Source of the DNA: Lytechinus variegatus
Lineage: Eukaryota > Echinodermata > Echinoidea > Temnopleuroida > Toxopneustidae
Direction of reading: 5' to 3'
Length of the DNA stretch: 64,000 nt
Assembly (NCBI RefSeq): GCF_018143015.1
Contig: NC_054756.1
Location: 24,221,440 to 24,285,439, forward strand
Shown here: piece after piece, positions 1-10,545 of the stretch
Numbering within the stretch: the stretch's first letter is position 1
Layout: the number at the start of each line of letters is the position of its first letter
Program-made: the position numbers and the translations under genes
Notes under the pieces: model-generated
Databases searched by the model: none
What the model saw: only the letters and a program-made list of their open reading frames with translations
Told to the model about the DNA's origin: nothing

Positions 1-129
1 TTTGGTTCGAGAAATAAATAGTAAATAAAATAATTACATTTCAATTGTTGTAGCTGTTTTAGCTAAAATTTTTGGTCATTTACTGTTGTAATGAATATTC
101 CTGACTGGAGTCTAGATCGATCGATCCAG

Positions 130-745
130 TGATATGCCCATCTCCAGCCCAGCTGATATTCATCTGGTACATATGGACCCAGATATAACCCAGATGGCCC
201 CACATATTTTAGCCCATCTGGGTCCCATTTGTAAATGCCCATCTCCAGCCCAGATGATATTCATCTGGTCCATATGGGCCCAGATTTAACCCAGATGGAT
301 CCCACATATTTTAGCCCATCTGGGTCCCTCTTGGAAATGCCCATCTCCAGACCAGATGATGTTCATCTGGTACATATGGGCCCAAATACATCCAAGATGG
401 GTCCCATATATGTTTGCCCATCTGGGTCCCACTTGGAAACGTCCATCTCTAGCCCAGATGATATTCATCTGGTATATATGGCCCCAAATACATCCCAGAT
501 GGGCCCCCATATATGTTTGCCCATCTGGGTCCCACTTGAAAATGCCCATCTCCAGCCTAGATGATATTCATCTGGTCCATATGGGCCCAGATTTAACCCA
601 GATCGGTCCCACATATTTTAGCCCATCTGGGTCCCACTGGGAAATGCCCATCTCCAGCCCAGATGATATTCATCTGGTACATATGGGCCCAGATATAACC
701 CAGATGGGCCCCATATATATGGGCCCCATGTGGACCTACCCACTT
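130..745. repeat. 102-bp tandem minisatellite, about six units
   Basis: Units begin at 133, 235, 337, 439, 542 and 644, so the period is 102 bp, with one 103-bp step. Each unit has the order CCCATCTCCAGCCCAGATGA, CATCTGGTACATATGGGCCC, AACCCAGATGGG, AGCCCATCTGGGTCCC. Because 102 is 34 codons and the units lack stops in some frames, long open frames appear on both strands; these are by-products of the period. CANNTG hexamers (CATATG, CAGATG, CATCTG) are unusually dense. I see no signal of a real protein. Confidence 0.95.
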
Positions 746-1132
746 CTAGCCCATATGGTTTCCATATGGGTCCCAGATAACCCATATTGGACCCATATGG
801 GGCCCAGATATTTTGCTATCTGGGATAATTATGCCACTTCGCCCATATAGATACCACATGGGACCCATATGGTTTTATTATGTGGGTTCTAGGTGGGAAA
901 ACCCATATGGGCCCCAAATGGGTTTTATATGTTTCTATCTGGGCTCGGTCGACCCTGAAATAAGATCACATCGCCCATGTAGATACCACATGGGGCCCAT
1001 ATGGTTTTTATTATCTGAGTTCTAAGTGGGACAAGCCATATGGGCCCCATATGGGTTTTACATGGTACACATGGGCCCCAGTAGGCCCACATGATTCCCA
1101 TATGGGCCCCAGATACTTTGCTATCTGGGGTG
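720..1132. repeat. Diverged CCCATATGGG-rich extension of the minisatellite
   Basis: The 102-bp register breaks down here, but the same palindromic words (CCCATATGGG, GGGCCCCAT) continue. A direct repeat of about 90 bp starts at 841 and again at 973 (offset 132 bp). Each copy begins with GCCCATRTAGATACCACATG and contains TGGTTTT, TATTAT and a YATATGGGCCCCA block. Confidence 0.8.
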
Positions 1133-1164
1133 GTACCAACAATTTTCGTTACAATGTCTAACAA

Positions 1165-1429
1165 GAGTCAACATTGCATGAGCGTGAAAAAAATTAAGTT
1201 TTTGTAACAGAAGTTGTATTTGCCTATCTATTTTACAAGGCTGACCTATAACTTGATCACTACTCCCAACTGGACTCCATATTCAATAAATATAACTGAT
1301 TCGGATTTAATGTATTCTGCCTTTATAATTTCTTCAGTCATCATCTTATTTTCAAAATAAATCCGTTTAATCACGTTTCAAACAATTATATTCATATACA
1401 ATTAGGATGGCAGTCTCTCAAATCAAGGC
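1165..1429. other. Unassigned AT-rich DNA
   Basis: No exon, tRNA-like sequence or terminal repeat was recognised between the minisatellite and the LINE remnant. Confidence 0.5.
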
Positions 1430-2040
1430 GTAAATCATATTTAAACATAATGGTATACAAATCCGTTCATAACTTAGCCCCACCTTATTAAGAAGAGTCT
1501 TTCCAATATTGTTTACAATCATTCGTATTCTCTCCGATCGCGAGGGAATATTAAAATTCCAAAACCCAAGAGTAAATGCTGTCGAAGAACGTTCTTATAA
1601 AGAGGATCACGAGAATATAATGATCTACCATCTACAATAAAATTATCAAATAGCCTATTTACTTTTCATAAAAATTTAAATCAGATAATTCACTTTTGCC
1701 CTGACCTTTAAAAGAAAAACTAGCAAAAAATGGGTGGGTGGGGGAGTCACTTTAAGGTACAGATGTATTCTCTTGCTTTTTTTCAGTATTGTCTAGCTCA
1801 ATTATTTCTTATATGTAATCCTATTTTATGTCATGTACAGTAACTGTTTTCATGTCATGTTATGTACAGTAACCGTTGTTACATATTCTCTGGACCCCAG
1901 AGAAGAACAGTTTTGTTAAATTAACAAATGTGAGTGTGTTTATCCAGCCATCTCACTATACTTTTGATTTTATTTTGTACATACATTTACCTTGTATTGT
2001 TTTTTACATTGGGATATGAAAAATAAATACCAATACCAAT
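1430..2040 (+). mobile_element. Decayed LINE 3' end
   Basis: Around 1576-1680 the plus-strand translation, with one stop, reads like the C-terminal end of an APE-type LINE ORF2. It has the pattern RxFLxRGSREYNDLP, then STIKLSNSLFTFHKNL, matching the usual 'RSF..G...WN.LP..I+...S...FK..L' ending. A 3' UTR-like tail follows, with a CTCTGGACCCCAGAGAAG hairpin and an AATAAATACC end. The copy is degenerate, and its 5' boundary is not defined. Confidence 0.6.
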
Positions 2041-2128
2041 GCCAAATCATGAAAACATCATCTTATTATGATATTCAAAGATAATTTTTCAACACTCAAC
2101 AGGTAAATATTGTTGGTTTTATAATTAC

Positions 2129-2206
2129 CATGACAAGATGCTGCTCCGGCTGGGGAACATCCCGATGCATGTGATGATGTAGGACATGCTGCGATGTTTC
2201 CTTCAC
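2129..2206 (-). CDS. Unit A exon: SRCR C-terminal half
   Basis: Acceptor TTTCTAG| and donor CATG|GTAATT give a 78-nt phase 1-1 exon. It ends in GCSPAGAASCHG, the same ending as in units B, C and E. It is 3 nt longer than the 75-nt homologues, and its first half is diverged. Confidence 0.75.
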
Positions 2207-5200
2207 CTAGAAATTCAACATAAACATAATTACATCTATTGATTTACGTCAAAAAATAGGGGGGGTTGTTATCATTACTTTTGGAAACAGACCAATAATA
2301 CATTGGCTTCAGTGGGGCTAAATATGTTGAGGTTATATCACAGGCCCCCATGGACCGATTCGTACCAAATTTTGGTAGCAGAGGTATTCTATCATGCTCT
2401 AATAAATACGGTAGCAAAATTTCTGAAATGAAAAAAACAGTGCTCTATTACAGTTCTGATACGCGTTGGCGATGTGCTCTTCACCATGCTAACAGCATGC
2501 AGTTTGAAATTTTCCATTTTTTGCACACAACTGTTTTTATAAAATTGCCCCGTCCTATTTACTCGATTTAGTTTCATATTACCAGCCATCCCGAAATCTT
2601 AGATCAAGCTCAAAAGCATTATTTGTTGTTCCCTCTGTCTTTACAAAGTCATATGGTGAGCGTGCTTTTACTCATGTCTCTGCTGTCCTGGAATGCTTTA
2701 CCGAATTCAATGAGATATCAAAGTGATTTATGTACATTCAGGAGATCCCTCAAAACATATCTTTTCAATGCATAAAAAACTAACTTTGAACTAATGGTCC
2801 AATCTAAATATCTCGATTACTTTATTCTTATATACCTTTCACTATTTCTTCTTTAAGCGCATAGGGACATGCTATGCTATGTGTGATGCGCTATACAAGA
2901 ATTGAGCATTATTATTTTATTATTATTATTATTAACTGCGAACTCCAAGAATCGACATTTTTTTTTGTCATATGTGATATCCACTCCATCCTGATAAGAC
3001 TAGGCACTGATTCAGCCCCCCCCCCGAAATTTTTCGCTATAAATCCTCCGCGCCATTTTTTTTACCGCGTCGGTCGCTGACTTTTCTCTCTGTTATATAT
3101 AAGAAGAATTGTAAGAGACATTGCATGTATATTTAGCCATTTAGTTATTTTTTATTCAAGGAGGTTCATTGTATAATAAGAATATTCTAGAATGCCTCAT
3201 TTAGGCTTGGGTACAGATATTTTTAGTATTTCAGGAATGTACAAAGATAGACAATAGGGCCTGGCAGCAGTGGAAAAGGACAATCGGACTAGATATGTTG
3301 TTTATATTGTTAATTTCACTATTAAGGTCATTCAAGAGTCGTCTAGAAGTGGACCATTCTAGAAAGAAGAAATTTTTTTTAAGCAAATACGAGAAGCTTC
3401 CAGAATAATGGAAATTTATATATAAGCTGGCAGTTTAATTCAAGGACATCATCATATCAGATCAGAACTTAAGAGTTTCACACCAGGCTTTGTGTCAGAG
3501 CATAGTATTTCCAACTGGAATACAAAACTTATCTTCTTTGGAATTATTTGGACACCATCAATGAACTGCTTGCAGTTTTTTGAGAGAGGAATTATCGGTT
3601 CTCATTGAGATTATCAACCTCTTTTAAGGAACATTTGTCAACCCATGGATTGCTGAAATTGACTGTTCATCAACATCGTCTTCACGGACATTTCAACTTG
3701 TTACAGTGACTCTTCTCATTCATGTTATTCATTGTGTTCTAAAATCAATTTCATCATCGCCAGCATTGTGAACTTTAATTTAAGGAATCTTCGCCAGCGA
3801 AGTTGGATATACATATCATTTGAAATATACATTTGTGGACTAACCAGAGCACACTTCAAGAGATGTACATGTTAGGTGTTTATTTTTTTTGTGGGGGGGT
3901 TATTGTATGATTGATCTATTTCCTGTGATTGAAAAAAATACTCAAATTTAGAACTAAATTTTCATTTTAATTTGTTGCAGTATCGTAACCTCGCGCAAAT
4001 TTTGAGACCAAAACTGCGACCCCAGGTATGCAGTTCCGAATTTGCGCAGCATTAATAAGTGCATGCAAACCCAAACCTGCTCCAATAACGTGAATTCGTG
4101 TAAAAGAATCCAAGGCAAATAGTGTTTTTATCCAAAATTCATAAATGTATCAGTATTTTTCTTTTTACTGATTAAACTCAATTGTTTTCATCTTCTTTAC
4201 AGTCCTGATAATTTCCATTAAAAACATTATGAAACTACATGAGAAATTTAGAAAGCAATAAAATACATAGGAAACTTAATATGATATTTTTTTCATTTGA
4301 ACAGAGTCCAACAAAGAGTCTGTAATCCAAAATGAGCATTTTAGGGGCCTTATTTAATTGATATAAACATTTTGTTATTGTATGCATAGATTAGCATAGT
4401 TAATTAGCAGTGACATTTTCCGAAGAATTTGATCTTACAGTTTTGTAGATTATGCCATGGGTTACACGCGTGCCGTTTTTTTGTAGCGGTCGCGTGATCG
4501 ACGGCCGAGATCATAATGGATGCTGAATCACCCTCCCCCTCAAAGTCTCTTTAGGGTTACGAGTTGTGAAAACAAACATCTGGGGGTGTAACCCTGGTGG
4601 AGTGGTCCACCTGCACTCCCCCTCCCCCATGAATTATATCGGGAGGAGAGACCTGCGGGTCATAGTGATTCAGTTCGCTTTTCGCTTCCCATGCATAGGT
4701 GACGCCAAAGACATAATAACATTAATATAGTTCCATACTCCATATGATTTTTACAATTTTTTAAATAAACATGGGGTAAAACATATGCCAACTTTTTTCA
4801 ATTTTGTTCGATAAAGAATATGAATGTATTACTTTAGGAAGGTGTATAAGAGTATCTTAATAATTATTAAATGGTATTTACTTACTTCCGTTACAATCCA
4901 ACCCTATGAGAGGATTTGAATTCTGTCCATAAGGTGTGGCTCTCATTGCTAGGCTTGCTCCTGTGAATCCTAACTGTCTGCAGATGACAATGACGTCATT
5001 GATGTCAAGATTTATTCCACACGTCGTCTCCCAATCGCCGCCATCTTGCTTGATCTCTACTGTACCTTTATTAGATGATGGACCTCCAACCAGTTGTACA
5101 TCTACGAAGTAACGAAGAAGGGGGGACATGGGATAGAAAGAATATGAAATCTAGGAGCATACAGTCTGCTGTTAGGTTGTTAATGTAAGAAACCATTTGT

Positions 5201-5609
5201 TCCAACTATACGCATTACATTATAATTGATATTTATATACCCAGAAAACATCTGATCAAGATTGTTAGTTTTACTTGCATATGAAATTTCGATTAAGTTG
5301 CATCTATATTATTTTGGGTTATAATTTGCCTTCTTTTCATTGTCTGTAATCCTTTTCTTTCAAGGTACACTCCAAGACTCCAAAGACCCTCAATGGGGCC
5401 GACGGACATCAACTCATCAAGCAAAGGCGTTCTATATCCTTTAACTACATGGTGCCATTGCAATTAACGTAGTATAAGTCCTTCGATATTAGTAAAACTC
5501 ATTATATTGGGCATTCTTTGTTACCTGTAATGTCACATCTGACCATATGATTACCGTACTGCATCAGAAGTGTGATTAGGAACGCAAAGTTGATCCGATG
5601 CCAATCCAT
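2129..5609 (-). CDS. Unit A: SRCR receptor gene, 5' part (signal peptide + SRCR)
   Basis: Three exons on the minus strand encode the start of a secreted or membrane SRCR protein: signal exon 5525-5609, SRCR exon 1 4886-5101, SRCR exon 2 2129-2206. Phases agree (85, 216 and 78 nt, joined in phase 1). The SRCR part begins DVQLVGGP and keeps six cysteines (WETTC, VICRQLG, GLDC, AAC, SGC, SCH). It is the most diverged of the cluster's SRCR domains. The matching downstream WSC, stalk and membrane exons are not found between 2128 and 1; that stretch holds a LINE remnant and a minisatellite. The gene therefore either continues beyond the window or is truncated. The final donor CATG|GTAATT is intact, which favours continuation. 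SRCR domains are extracellular ligand-binding modules found in scavenger and immune receptors; the ligand here is unknown. Confidence 0.75.
2207..4885. other. Unit A intron between SRCR exons
   Basis: About 2.7 kb of non-coding DNA. It contains the LINE 3' fragment annotated separately (2560-2935). The remainder (about 2940-4885) has poly-C and poly-T runs and a CT/GA-rich patch near 4530-4660. I recognise nothing else there. Confidence 0.6.
2560..2935 (+). mobile_element. LINE 3' end (CR1/jockey-like)
   Basis: The plus-strand translation reads SRNLRSSSKALFVVPS, then YGERAFTHVSAVLWNALPNS, then FRRSLKTYLFNA and a stop. This is a clear LINE ORF2 C terminus. The 3' tail runs through AGCGCATAGGGAC and GCGCTATACAAGAAT into a (TTA)n run at about 2910-2933, the usual end of this LINE/SINE tail group. 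It is 5'-truncated. Confidence 0.8.
4886..5101 (-). CDS. Unit A exon: SRCR N-terminal half
   Basis: This 216-nt phase 1-1 exon encodes DVQLVGGP, WETTCGIN, DVIVICRQLGF and TPYGQ, the SRCR hallmark pattern. Its acceptor is CTTCGTAG| and its donor GGAA|GTAAGT. An in-frame stop comes directly after the donor, as expected for intron sequence. Length matches units B and C exactly. Confidence 0.85.
5525..5609 (-). CDS. Unit A exon: signal peptide
   Basis: ATG at 5609-5607 opens 28 codons plus 1 nt and ends at donor ACAG|GTAACA. The peptide begins MDWHRINFAFLITLLM, which is a short basic start followed by a hydrophobic core. It ends in CDIT, joining GAT to give DVQLVGGP. Position and ending match the signal exons of B and C (CVIT). 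It is slightly longer than the 24 codons of B and C. Confidence 0.75.
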
Positions 5610-5788
5610 TTCTAGATCACATGCAATCATCCGTGAATCTGCAGATCAATTAGAATTTGGGGCTTATATCAGAAGTATAATTTAAATAGCGGTGTTAGGA
5701 AGTTTTGAGCAGAAAAAATTAAATAAACATATTTAAGGGGCTAACCATGGTGTGTTATCAATTGTTCCCCTCCGACCCTTTGCCTGCT

Positions 5789-6122
5789 CAGAACAATGCA
5801 GGCTCACTAAACCTATTTCATATTTCAAAAGTCTATTAATGTTTTATACCATATATAAATGATTATTGGTAACTTCATTAGAGATAAAACTACAGTCGAC
5901 CTTCTTTGAAACCAGTGACCAATACCGACAAGCAGGGGCGACTAACTCGTGATGCCTAGAACATTTCAGGCTCACTTAACTTATTTTATATTTCAAAGTT
6001 CCATTTATTATTTACACCAAACTGTACAAAAAAATAGAGTGTTAACTTCATTAGAGACGAAACTACTTCTTTGAATCCAGTGACGAATACCGACAAGCAG
6101 AGACGACTAATTCGTGATGCCT
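5789..6122. repeat. Imperfect tandem duplication, period about 168 bp
   Basis: The block starting AGAACAATGCAGGCTCACTA at 5789 recurs as AGAACATTTCAGGCTCACTT at 5957. The downstream words also recur: TAACTTCATTAGAGA, CCAGTGACSAATACCGACAA and CGACTAAYTCGTGATGCC. It lies in the 5' flank of unit A. Confidence 0.8.
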
Positions 6123-6559
6123 TTTGGATCCTTGATAGGCGCCGTACAAGACATACCTAAATAGGATGGTGTACAAAACTCGAAATTCGATGGTAGACCA
6201 AAACCAAAACAACCTACTGCTAACAGTGGATTTTAGATGATTTTTTTTATTCAAATACGTGAAGTTGCGAAGTAAAGCGGACAAACCATTAAGTTCTGAA
6301 TTTGTGAACTATGGTGACAATGAAGGTTTTATCATCTTCGGAAATTCCATGCATGACCAACTGTTATGTTGTGATGGAGTGCAAGAACTCATCGATTCGT
6401 TCTAATACATAACATGACTAATGTATCATATTTATCAAAAGCTACTTCAGCAGAATAATTTACTTTTAACACCACCTATCCATTTTCTATTGCTTTTTGC
6501 TTGCTGTCCGAAGTGCATGACGAATGGACAATAGTCCCTATCACTTAACAATTTACTCA

Positions 6560-6788
6560 ACGTTTTTATTATTATTATTATTGATTGGTGATTTTTTTAT
6601 CTGATTGCTAAGAAAGCATGAATGCTTGTAAGCAAGCAACCAGAGGACCGACGGCTTAAGGTCCCCTCCGAAGGACCTGGTACTGAGGATTAATGCCTTA
6701 CCAAAGGGCACTAGCGCACCAAGTGGGAATCGAACCCGGGTCACCGGAATACGAATCCCCCGCTCTACCGACTGAGATATCGCGCCTC
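6560..6788 (-). mobile_element. tRNA-derived SINE
   Basis: Read on the minus strand it starts GGAGGCGCGATATCTCAGTC, with box A-like CTCAGTCGGTAGAGC, and continues to box B-like GGTTCGATTCCC. A non-tRNA body follows and ends in a (AAT)n tail at 6568-6585. This is a SINE with a tRNA-like head rather than a functional tRNA, because the head runs straight into the body. Confidence 0.8.
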
Positions 6789-7114
6789 CATTATTGATTT
6801 CATCATACTATTATCATTATTTATCACTGTTATCATTATAATTATTATCATATTATCATCATCATTAATTTTTATTACATATTTACATAGGCCTAGTAAT
6901 GGTCTCATTCCCTTGATTCTTGTACCATGGTTCCCTTCACATTATTTCTCCTTTTTTTCCCTAGCACACAATTCAATTTACTACCCAGGCTAAATTCCGC
7001 TTTATTATAGCCCCCCCCCCCATACAAACAAACACAGAAAAAAATGGGGAAATTAATTTACACGAAAAAATGATAAATCAGAAAGTTGCATGGACGATTG
7101 TTTTTGCAGTCAAA
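6789..7114. other. Low-complexity spacer
   Basis: It holds an ATC/ATT-rich stretch at about 6795-6875 and a poly-C run near 7010-7022. No gene was seen. Confidence 0.6.
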
Positions 7115-7497
7115 GGCTGCGTTTATGCGACCTCAACCCAGAATCATGATTGGAATCACGATTTGAATCATGATTCAAAACAGCAACATGAATCACGATC
7201 CGACAGAATCAGCGTTTATACGACCATCTTTCTAACGCTGTTTCTCCCTGAATTCGGGCCGATCCAGTGCGCATCACAGTGCGCAGTTTGACCCAGGAAG
7301 TATAGGTCAACATTTTCGCGCGTGTTTCTAACTTCACGTCGGCTGCTTGATTTTTGCTGCCACCGGAGCTAACGCGCGATCGTTTGTGCAAGTGCAACTC
7401 GGCTTCCGAAAAATAAATCTTTTATTTCCAGAATTCCGTGTATTGTACCTCGTCCTCGTATTGTTTTTGTTTACTTGTATTCAATCTTGTCGGTTCA

Positions 7498-7740
7498 TCA
7501 AAAATGGTGTTCGGTAGCCGTAGTACTGGGCACGAATTCTGTTAATTTTGTCTCGACAGGCGGTGCCACATCTCCGTTGAAATCCCTCCCTTGCAAGCGC
7601 CGCTGAAAGGGACTCGTAGATTGTCTTATATTTCTGTGAATCCCGGTAAGGGATGCTTGTGCTTCAGGCTGAGCCCAAAGCACAAGCAGAGCCCTGAGTT
7701 CGTCGTCAGTCCAATTTGTGCCTTTGGAACTTGAAGACAT
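7498..7740 (-). pseudogene. Myb/SANT-like (trihelix/MADF-type) transposon protein remnant
   Basis: The natural start is the ATG at 7740-7738 (MSSSSKGTNWTDDELRALL). The first 35 residues match the Myb/SANT-like DNA-binding domain of Harbinger accessory proteins and related host trihelix proteins: WTDDELRALLVLW, a Q/L stretch, then G.HRN. After about residue 40 the expected continuation (a GF.R..QC..K.K pattern) is only partly recognisable. The frame stops after about 80 codons, so it is internally deleted. The open frame extends upstream to 7821 only because it reads into the end of the nested hAT element, inserted 21 bp upstream of the ATG. Confidence 0.6.
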
Positions 7741-7761
7741 GATTGATGAAAACAGTGAAAT

Positions 7762-9127
7762 CAGGGTGACCAGACGTCCCGTATTTCCCGGGATTGTCCC
7801 GTATTTCAGAATATTGAACAAAAGGTAGTTAATACATTTGAAAGTGACGAATTTTCATTAAATAACCAACAGCTGACGAAGCAGGGACAATTAAATCGAT
7901 AACTGTAAACTTTTGCAAGTTCTGCGATGATTTCTTGCTAATACATTGCAAACGAACTGGCCTCCTGCCTGTGTGTGGCAGGCTACTAGCTAGGCATGGA
8001 GGATCGAAGCAAATTCTCAATGGTGCAAACACCTCACATGATAAACAGTTTTTCTACCAAAATAATCACAAAATCGGCGGGAAATATACTATGGATTCTC
8101 AGTTTAATGATTTGGAGATGTAATCGGAGGAAAATGTTATTGACTTTTCATAGATCTAGTTTCAGCTTTCGTTTTGAGTCTTGGTGTGCACGATGCCGCG
8201 ATGTTTCATCTAATTTTTAAGTTTGACAATATGTTTCACTTTGAAATTTTATTCATTTCTAAAACATTTTATGTTTAAAATTTTAAAAATACATTTAATA
8301 AAGTTATGATTTTTATTAGATGATTGGATTTTTTTTGTTTACTTGAAGTTTGAACTTTTCCCTTTTCTTTATTTTATATATACCCTATCCTTTCTGCTTG
8401 CCCTTTTTTGTTCCATCTATCTTTATTTCCTATCTTTCTTTCCTCGACATTTTCTTTTCTCTCTCTCTCTCTCTGTTCATTTTTCTTTCTTTCCTTCTTT
8501 ATCCAATATACTTTTTTATTTCCTTCATTCTTTCTTTCCTTATAATTACCTTGGCTTCCTTCTCTCTTCGTCTCCTGTTTCTTTTCGTTCTTTCTCTCCT
8601 TCCATTATTTTCTATTTTTTCGTTCTCTTCCCCTTCATTCTTCCCTTCCATTCTTTATTCCTTTCTTCATTTTTCCCTTCTCATTCTTTTCCCTTATTTT
8701 TATTTTCTTTCTATTGTTTCTTTCTTTCAAAGAATGAAGGAAACATGTTTATTTCCTTCATTCTTTCTTTCCTCCTTTTTCTCACCTTTCCCCCTTTAAT
8801 TGTCTCCTTTATTTTGCGAGACATTTATTAATCTTCCCTTCCTTCCTTCCTTTCTTTCTTTCTTTCTATATTCATTTCAAAGAATGACGGAAACCTTTTT
8901 TTATCTCTTTTATTATTTCTTTCATCCTTTTATTCTAACTTTCTGTTATTTTTTCTGTTTTCTTTCCTTCCCAATCATCTCTTTTCTTTCTCTCCTTCAT
9001 TCTTTCGTTCACCTTCCCTTCTAATTCTTTATATTTTTTTCAAAAGTCTTATTATTATACTATGGAGTCTGTTGATCTTCGTTTGTCAATTGTCCCGTAT
9101 TTCATTTTGTGAAATCTGGTCACCCTG
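7762..9127. mobile_element. Nested non-autonomous hAT element with 8-bp TSD
   Basis: The left end CAGGGTGACCAGACGTCCCG and the reverse-complemented right end CAGGGTGACCAGATTTCAC form the terminal inverted repeat. Further in, both ends carry a CCCGTATTTCA/TGAAATACGGG word. The exact 8-bp duplication AGTGAAAT flanks the element at 7754-7761 and 9128-9135, typical of hAT. No transposase frame is visible. The interior from about 8340 is a long pyrimidine tract. Confidence 0.92.
8340..9050 (+). repeat. Polypyrimidine (TTTC/TTCC)n tract inside the hAT element
   Basis: About 700 bp are almost all T and C on the plus strand, with (CTTT)n and (CCTT)n cores. Two AAAGAATGAAGG/AAAGAATGACGG interruptions occur near 8730 and 8880. 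The Phe/Leu/Ser-rich open frames here are a composition effect. Confidence 0.9.
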
Positions 9128-9544
9128 AGTGAAATATACAAATGACGCTACAGTACAACCCCGGGGTACAATACACAGAATGATAATTCCTAAATGCACA
9201 TGACAAATGGCATATACCGGTACTAGTACACTGGCAATCTGCTACACGAAAATTAACCAGCACGAAACACAGCGCGCGCCTTTGAGTCGAACCCGGAAGA
9301 AGCACGACACAATGACGTCATAGAATCATGATTCAAATCACGATATCGTTTATACGACCCTTTTCGTTCGTGATTCTACAGAAACGTCTTTCCAAACGCC
9401 CCTTTTTCCGTGTTTCATGTTTGTGATTTGAAAGACGTTTATTTCCAATTTCGACTAAACGCAATCGTGATTCTGCAGAATCGTGATTTGAATCATGATT
9501 CTAATCATGATTCTAGGGTAAAAAAGTGTCGAATAAACGCACCC

Positions 9545-10340
9545 AAAGACAAACAATTTGGAAAGTCAAATACATTTATAAAATGGTACAGAAAGGATAC
9601 TCAGGACAAAAAAAAATCCCTGGAAATGAAATTCCCAATGATTGTCTCTATCGCATGTCACTTAAAAAGTTTCCAATTTGGGAAATCAGTATTCTTACTT
9701 ATTTGTTACTGTTCCAAACAGTCACAAATTTCTTATTTCTTGTCCGATACTGAGAAACCTCTACCACTTTGTTGTTGTCCCCCCACCCTAATATACATCA
9801 TTAACATTATATTCTCATCATAGTAATTTATTCTATCTGCAGTTCGAGCATGTCTTATAATCGAAAAGAAATATATTTTCCCTCGTTATACAGTAGGTCT
9901 TTATGCATGTACATTTAACATTCATAATTTTGATAGTGACAGTGATAAATATAATTTGAAAGTTGTTGTAACGACTTACCCGAAATTGACATTCGAAATA
10001 ATGAAAATATAATTACCATTATTCCTAATTAATTCTTCATGTCTTTCTTGTCTCTTTCAATCAATCCAAGAATCATCTGCTAACAAGTTAAAACAGCTGT
10101 CGTGTATGAGTATACTAAACTGCCGCTACTAGTGTTGCTTGTCGCAGTACTGTTCAGCATTGCATCTATGAATCGTCCAAATATTCGCTGGATCGTTGAC
10201 ATACAGGTGCACGGGTGTAAAAAAAACCCTCATCCAAGAATCCCCCTTTCGCCTATATGGGATAAGACTGGGTTTCACAAAATAACCATCTTAACGAATA
10301 TGCGGCAGTCCAATTACTCATGTCTAATTGTTTTTAACAA
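9545..10340. other. Unit A upstream DNA
   Basis: AT-rich, with no exon or repeat recognised. It leads into the conserved upstream block. Confidence 0.5.
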
Positions 10341-10354
10341 ATATTCCATAGTAT

Positions 10355-10545
10355 CACAGAAAGCACAGTTTGAGAAACATGGCCTAGAACATTGTTCATT
10401 TCTGCATTCCTTTTTTATGTCATAAAGGAGCAGCCTTTTGTTTGATTCATATAAGTCGACCCTGAACTAGTGAACCGATCACTAAAGAATAGGCGATCCG
10501 AGTCATTTTCAAAATGAAGTTCCTCTTTTACGAACACGTATTCAA
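10355..10545 (-). promoter_or_regulatory. Conserved upstream block of unit A (candidate promoter)
   Basis: This stretch is recognisably homologous to blocks upstream of B, C and E: AGAAAGCACAGTTTGAGAAA, then CATAAAGGAGC, AATAGGCGATCCGAGTCATT and GTTCCTCTTTTACGAACAC. On the minus strand it carries a TATA-like ACATAAAAAAGGAATG at about 10406-10421. It lies 4.8 kb above the signal exon. About 2.7 kb of that is the Harbinger/hAT insertion and the SINE, leaving about 2.1 kb, as in the other units. Promoter function is inferred from position, conservation and the TATA-like word. Confidence 0.5.

Larger units (their letters stand above)
7115..9544 (-). mobile_element. PIF/Harbinger-like DNA transposon, interrupted
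   Basis: The ends are inverted repeats: GGCTGCGTTTATGCGAC on the left, and GGGTGCGTTTATTCGAC as the reverse complement of the right end. Subterminal arrays of AATCATGATT/AATCACGATT occur at both ends (7140-7205, 9325-9520). A possible 3-bp AAA target duplication flanks it. Inside is a remnant of a Myb/SANT-like gene, the second gene of Harbinger elements. Subtracting the nested hAT leaves about 1.06 kb, so it is internally deleted and lacks a transposase. Confidence 0.75.

Noticed and set aside
235..850. Overlapping open frames of 87-164 codons on both strands
   Set aside because: They follow the 102-bp repeat period and repeat the same 34-residue unit. There is no splice context or domain.
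6700..6788. tRNA gene on the minus strand
   Set aside because: Box A and box B are present, but the sequence continues into a SINE body with an (AAT)n tail; the acceptor stem does not close cleanly.
8343..9024. Hydrophobic Phe/Leu/Ser-rich frames resembling multi-pass membrane proteins
   Set aside because: They are translations of a polypyrimidine tract inside an hAT element, and all frames look alike.
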